From positions 1 to 8,020 of the forward strand of contig CAMJRT010000047.1 of NCBI GenBank assembly GCA_946408295.1: a DNA stretch of 8,020 bases, in the 5' to 3' direction. Each line of letters begins with the position of its first letter. Within the stretch, counting starts at the first letter, position 1. Below the pieces are notes generated by a model. The model saw only the letters and a program-made list of their open reading frames with translations, was not told the origin of the DNA and made no database searches. Source of the DNA: an uncultured Bacteroidales bacterium. GTDB lineage: Bacteria > Bacteroidota > Bacteroidia > Bacteroidales > UBA932. Below, one piece after another: positions 5,974 to 8,020 of this stretch. Position numbers and translations under genes: made by a program.

Positions 5974-7949
5974 TAAAAAAAGAAACTGTCTTCGTCCTGC
6001 TTTTTCTTGTCCACGTCCGCATCACTGCCATCACAGTCGAGTTGCCCCACATCCACTCCGCCGGGGACGGAAAAGCGTTCATCACCCCGCATACCCAGAG
6101 ACGGGTCCGCGCGACATTTGCTCATAAACAGGCCCCAAATCGGCAGGGCCATATTGGAACCGCCGCCCAGGGCGAGCGTCTCGAAATGAATCTGCGGATC
6201 CTCGCCGCCTACCCACACACCGGCCGTCAGGCTCGGGGTGTAGCCAATAAACCAACCGTCGGAGTTGTTGTTGGTGGTTCCGGTCTTGCCGGCGATTTCA
6301 CCCGTCAGTTTGTACTTGGCCCGCAAACGATAGGCCGTACCGTGATTGACGACACCCTGCATCAGGTTGGCCATCAGCCAGGCGATGCGGGGATTGATGG
6401 CTTCACGGCGGTAGTTGGAACTCGTACTCAGCACGTTGCCCATATTATCCTCGATCCGGGTCACGAAAATGGGGCTCACATACATTCCTTTGGAAGGGAA
6501 AGTATTGTAGGCGCACACCATTTCAAACACCGTCACCTCGGCGGAGCCCACACAGATGGAAGGCACTTCGGGGATATAACTGCCCACGCCCATCTTGTGC
6601 ATCAACTGCACCATCGGCGCCGGACCGAAGCGTTTCATCAGGTAGGCGGAGATGTTGTTGGACGATTTGGACAAGCCCCATTTCAGGGTCACATTATTGC
6701 CAATCCACTCGTCCTTGTCCGTGCTGCGGGGCGTCCAGACGCTGCCGTCCGGCAGGTAGAAGGTCTGCGGAACATTGTCCACCCGGGTACAGGGGGTAAG
6801 CCCCTCCTGCATCGCAAGGGTGTAGAGATAGGGCTTGATGGTAGAACCCACCTGCCGCTTGCCCTGACGGATATTGTCATACTTGAAATACTTGTAATTG
6901 GGACCGCCCACATAGGCCTTCACATGCCCGGTGACGGGTTCGACGGCCATAAAAGCCGCCCGCAGGTGAGACTTGTAGTAGCGGATGCTGTCATCCGGCG
7001 TCATCACGGTGTCCCGGTACCCTTTCTTCTCCCAAGAAAACACGCGCATCCGGGTCTTGACCTGGAAAGACTTGTAAATTTCGTCATCCGAACATCCGGC
7101 CGCCTTCATACAACGATACCGGTCGCTCCAACGGCGGGCCTGTTTCATAATCTGCGCCACCATATCCTTGGACGTTTCATTGTCGAAGGGGCGGTTGCGC
7201 TTGCCGCGCAAGTCGCGCCAGAAGGCGTTCTGCAAATCCTTGCCCAGATGCTCCGCCACGGCTTCTTCCGCATACTGCTGCATCTTGTAATTGATGGTGG
7301 TGTAAATCCGGAGCCCGTCCTTGTCCAGGTTGTAACGGCTGCCGTCCGCTTTGAAATGCTTGTTGAGCCAGCCGTACAATTCATCGTCCGCCCATTGCAG
7401 GGAGTCCACCCGGTAATCTTCGTACTGGGCGTAAGACTTGCGCTGCGGTTCCTTGGCGTTCATAATGCGGCGGAGCATATCGCGGAAATAGGGGCCCTTG
7501 CCCGCATTGTGGTCCTGCACCTGGTACTGCAAGGTGATGGGTAGGGCAGAAATGGAATCGTACTGGACGTTGCTCAAATAGCCGTATTTCTTCATTTGGG
7601 AAAGCACGAAGTTGCGACGCTCGCGGGCCCGTTCGGGATGGAGTTGGGGGTTGTAGCGGGTGGGCGCATTGACCGCTCCCACCAGCATCGCGCTCTCCTC
7701 GGCCGTCAGTTCGGAAGGCAGTTTGTCGAAGAAAGTCCGGGAGGCGGCCCGGATGCCGTAAGCGCTGCTGCCGAAGAAGACGGAATTGAAATACATCGTG
7801 ATAATCTCGTTCTTGGTGTAGTTGCGCTCCAGTTTGACGGCCGTAAACCATTCGCGCAGTTTAATCCACACCATCTTCATCTGATACACTCCGGGGGATG
7901 TGGTAAGCAGATATGTTTTCTCTCTGAGATAATCAAGCCGTGGGTTCAT
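5973..7949 (-). CDS. Class A penicillin-binding protein (PBP1A type), 5' end replaced by a uvrC-like start
   Basis: Peptidoglycan synthase polymerising glycan strands and crosslinking stem peptides. From about residue 27 on it is clearly a Bacteroidales-type PBP1A: the end of the glycosyltransferase domain (KLREWFTAVKLE, MYFNSVFFGSSAYGI, VGAVNAPTRYNP), then a complete transpeptidase with GSTIKP (active Ser369), SSN (429-431) and KTGT (555-558), and an acidic tail. Missing are the N-terminal membrane helix, the catalytic-Glu motif EDxxFxxHxG and the STITQQ motif. In their place the first 25 residues, starting MNPRLDYLREK and ending SPGVYQMK, look like UvrC. I chose ATG 7949 because GGAG lies seven bases upstream; the frame also opens at TTG 8006, but that TTG is part of a -35 box. 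As written the product would be soluble and without glycosyltransferase activity. The stop overlaps the hydrolase start (TAATG). Confidence 0.9.
   Translation of the reverse strand: MNPRLDYLREKTYLLTTSPGVYQMKMVWIKLREWFTAVKLERNYTKNEIITMYFNSVFFGSSAYGIRAASRTFFDKLPSELTAEESAMLVGAVNAPTRYNPQLHPERARERRNFVLSQMKKYGYLSNVQYDSISALPITLQYQVQDHNAGKGPYFRDMLRRIMNAKEPQRKSYAQYEDYRVDSLQWADDELYGWLNKHFKADGSRYNLDKDGLRIYTTINYKMQQYAEEAVAEHLGKDLQNAFWRDLRGKRNRPFDNETSKDMVAQIMKQARRWSDRYRCMKAAGCSDDEIYKSFQVKTRMRVFSWEKKGYRDTVMTPDDSIRYYKSHLRAAFMAVEPVTGHVKAYVGGPNYKYFKYDNIRQGKRQVGSTIKPYLYTLAMQEGLTPCTRVDNVPQTFYLPDGSVWTPRSTDKDEWIGNNVTLKWGLSKSSNNISAYLMKRFGPAPMVQLMHKMGVGSYIPEVPSICVGSAEVTVFEMVCAYNTFPSKGMYVSPIFVTRIEDNMGNVLSTSSNYRREAINPRIAWLMANLMQGVVNHGTAYRLRAKYKLTGEIAGKTGTTNNNSDGWFIGYTPSLTAGVWVGGEDPQIHFETLALGGGSNMALPIWGLFMSKCRADPSLGMRGDERFSVPGGVDVGQLDCDGSDADVDKKKQDEDSFFF
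7877..7949 (-). pseudogene. uvrC: N-terminal fragment of uvrC (excinuclease ABC subunit C)
   Basis: The 25 codons from ATG 7949 give MNPRLDYLREKTYLL then TTSPGVYQMK. This fits the start of UvrC, where an SPGVYxMKD turn leads into the GIY-YIG nuclease domain. Firmicutes UvrC proteins of the Faecalibacterium/Ruminococcus sort begin in this way, as I recall them. The sequence then turns into PBP1A instead of continuing to the expected IIYIGKAK. Local base composition is AT-richer than the rest of the window. Confidence 0.7.
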
Positions 7950-7956
7950 TTTTGTT

Positions 7957-7960
7957 CTCC
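7957..7960 (-). promoter_or_regulatory. Shine-Dalgarno site before ATG 7949
   Basis: GGAG in ACGGAGAACAAAAATG, seven bases before the ATG, is a strong classical ribosome-binding site. It decides the start at 7949. Starts of the neighbouring operon genes show nothing comparable. Confidence 0.75.
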
Positions 7961-7977
7961 GTTTATTCTTTTTTATA

Positions 7978-8006
7978 AGTATATCAGAAATAACGGAAAA
8001 ATTCAA
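7978..8006 (-). promoter_or_regulatory. Sigma-70 type promoter with extended -10
   Basis: On the - strand TTGAAT (8006-8001), a 17-base spacer and TATACT (7983-7978), with TG at 7986-7985 forming an extended -10 (TGATATACT). This is near consensus for sigma-70/sigma-A bacteria and unlike the Bacteroidetes -33/-7 pattern. The start of transcription should be near 7971, leaving a leader of about 20 bases before ATG 7949. Confidence 0.75.
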
Positions 8007-8020
8007 GGATATCGGAATAA

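Noticed and set aside
5188..5976. 262-codon + strand frame opposite the hydrolase
   Set aside because: Antisense to a gene with a complete Ser-Asp-His triad; the product is Arg/His-rich with no domain.
6042..7544. 500-codon open frame on the + strand opposite the PBP gene
   Set aside because: It mirrors a GC-rich coding sequence whose - strand product has clear PBP motifs. The + product shows no recognisable domain and is His/Gly/Val-rich as antisense frames often are.
7949..8006. TTG at 8006 as the start of the PBP frame
   Set aside because: That TTG is the first three bases of the -35 box TTGAAT, upstream of the likely transcription start. ATG 7949 has a good ribosome-binding site.

Overview
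The window reads as a GC-rich Bacteroidales-type chromosome segment. The penicillin-binding protein looks Bacteroidales in sequence, starts generally lack Shine-Dalgarno sites, and an A-rich leader precedes an ATG-AAA-AAA start near 477. The lineage call rests on recognised protein motifs and composition, not on a search. About 150 bases at the right end do not fit it and look like DNA from a Firmicutes-type genome.

Layout. On the left, the + strand carries the 3' end of a gene whose product ends in a rubredoxin domain. It is followed by a strong hairpin that probably terminates it. Convergent to it, everything else lies on the - strand and reads right to left: a class A penicillin-binding protein (5' end replaced), an alpha/beta hydrolase, a membrane-anchored MurF-type Mur ligase, a D-alanine--D-alanine ligase, and after about 260 bases prmC, the release-factor methyltransferase. 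The first four are tightly packed (TAATG stop/start overlap, 11-nt overlap, 6-nt gap) and almost certainly one transcription unit. They form a cell-wall module: Ddl makes D-Ala-D-Ala, the MurF-type enzyme adds it to the UDP-MurNAc stem peptide at the membrane, and the PBP crosslinks it. The hydrolase substrate is unknown. The Ddl and MurF proteins do not resemble the versions I associate with Bacteroidales housekeeping copies and look closer to Clostridial ones, so this may be a second or transferred set.

Two things stand out. First, the PBP reading frame begins with about 25 residues that look like the N-terminus of UvrC, with a textbook sigma-70 promoter and Shine-Dalgarno site. It then switches, at a short ATGAAGATG junction, into the middle of the PBP glycosyltransferase domain. 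The PBP has lost its membrane anchor and catalytic glutamate, and the junction is either an assembly/amplification chimera or a real gene fusion. Second, four consecutive conserved genes (PrmC, Ddl, MurF, hydrolase) carry in-frame low-complexity insertions or tails rich in Gly/Ala/Ser/Asp, several with visible tandem repeats of 18, 21, 24 or 30 bp. One MurF insertion is instead a loop with 12 cysteines in 41 residues.
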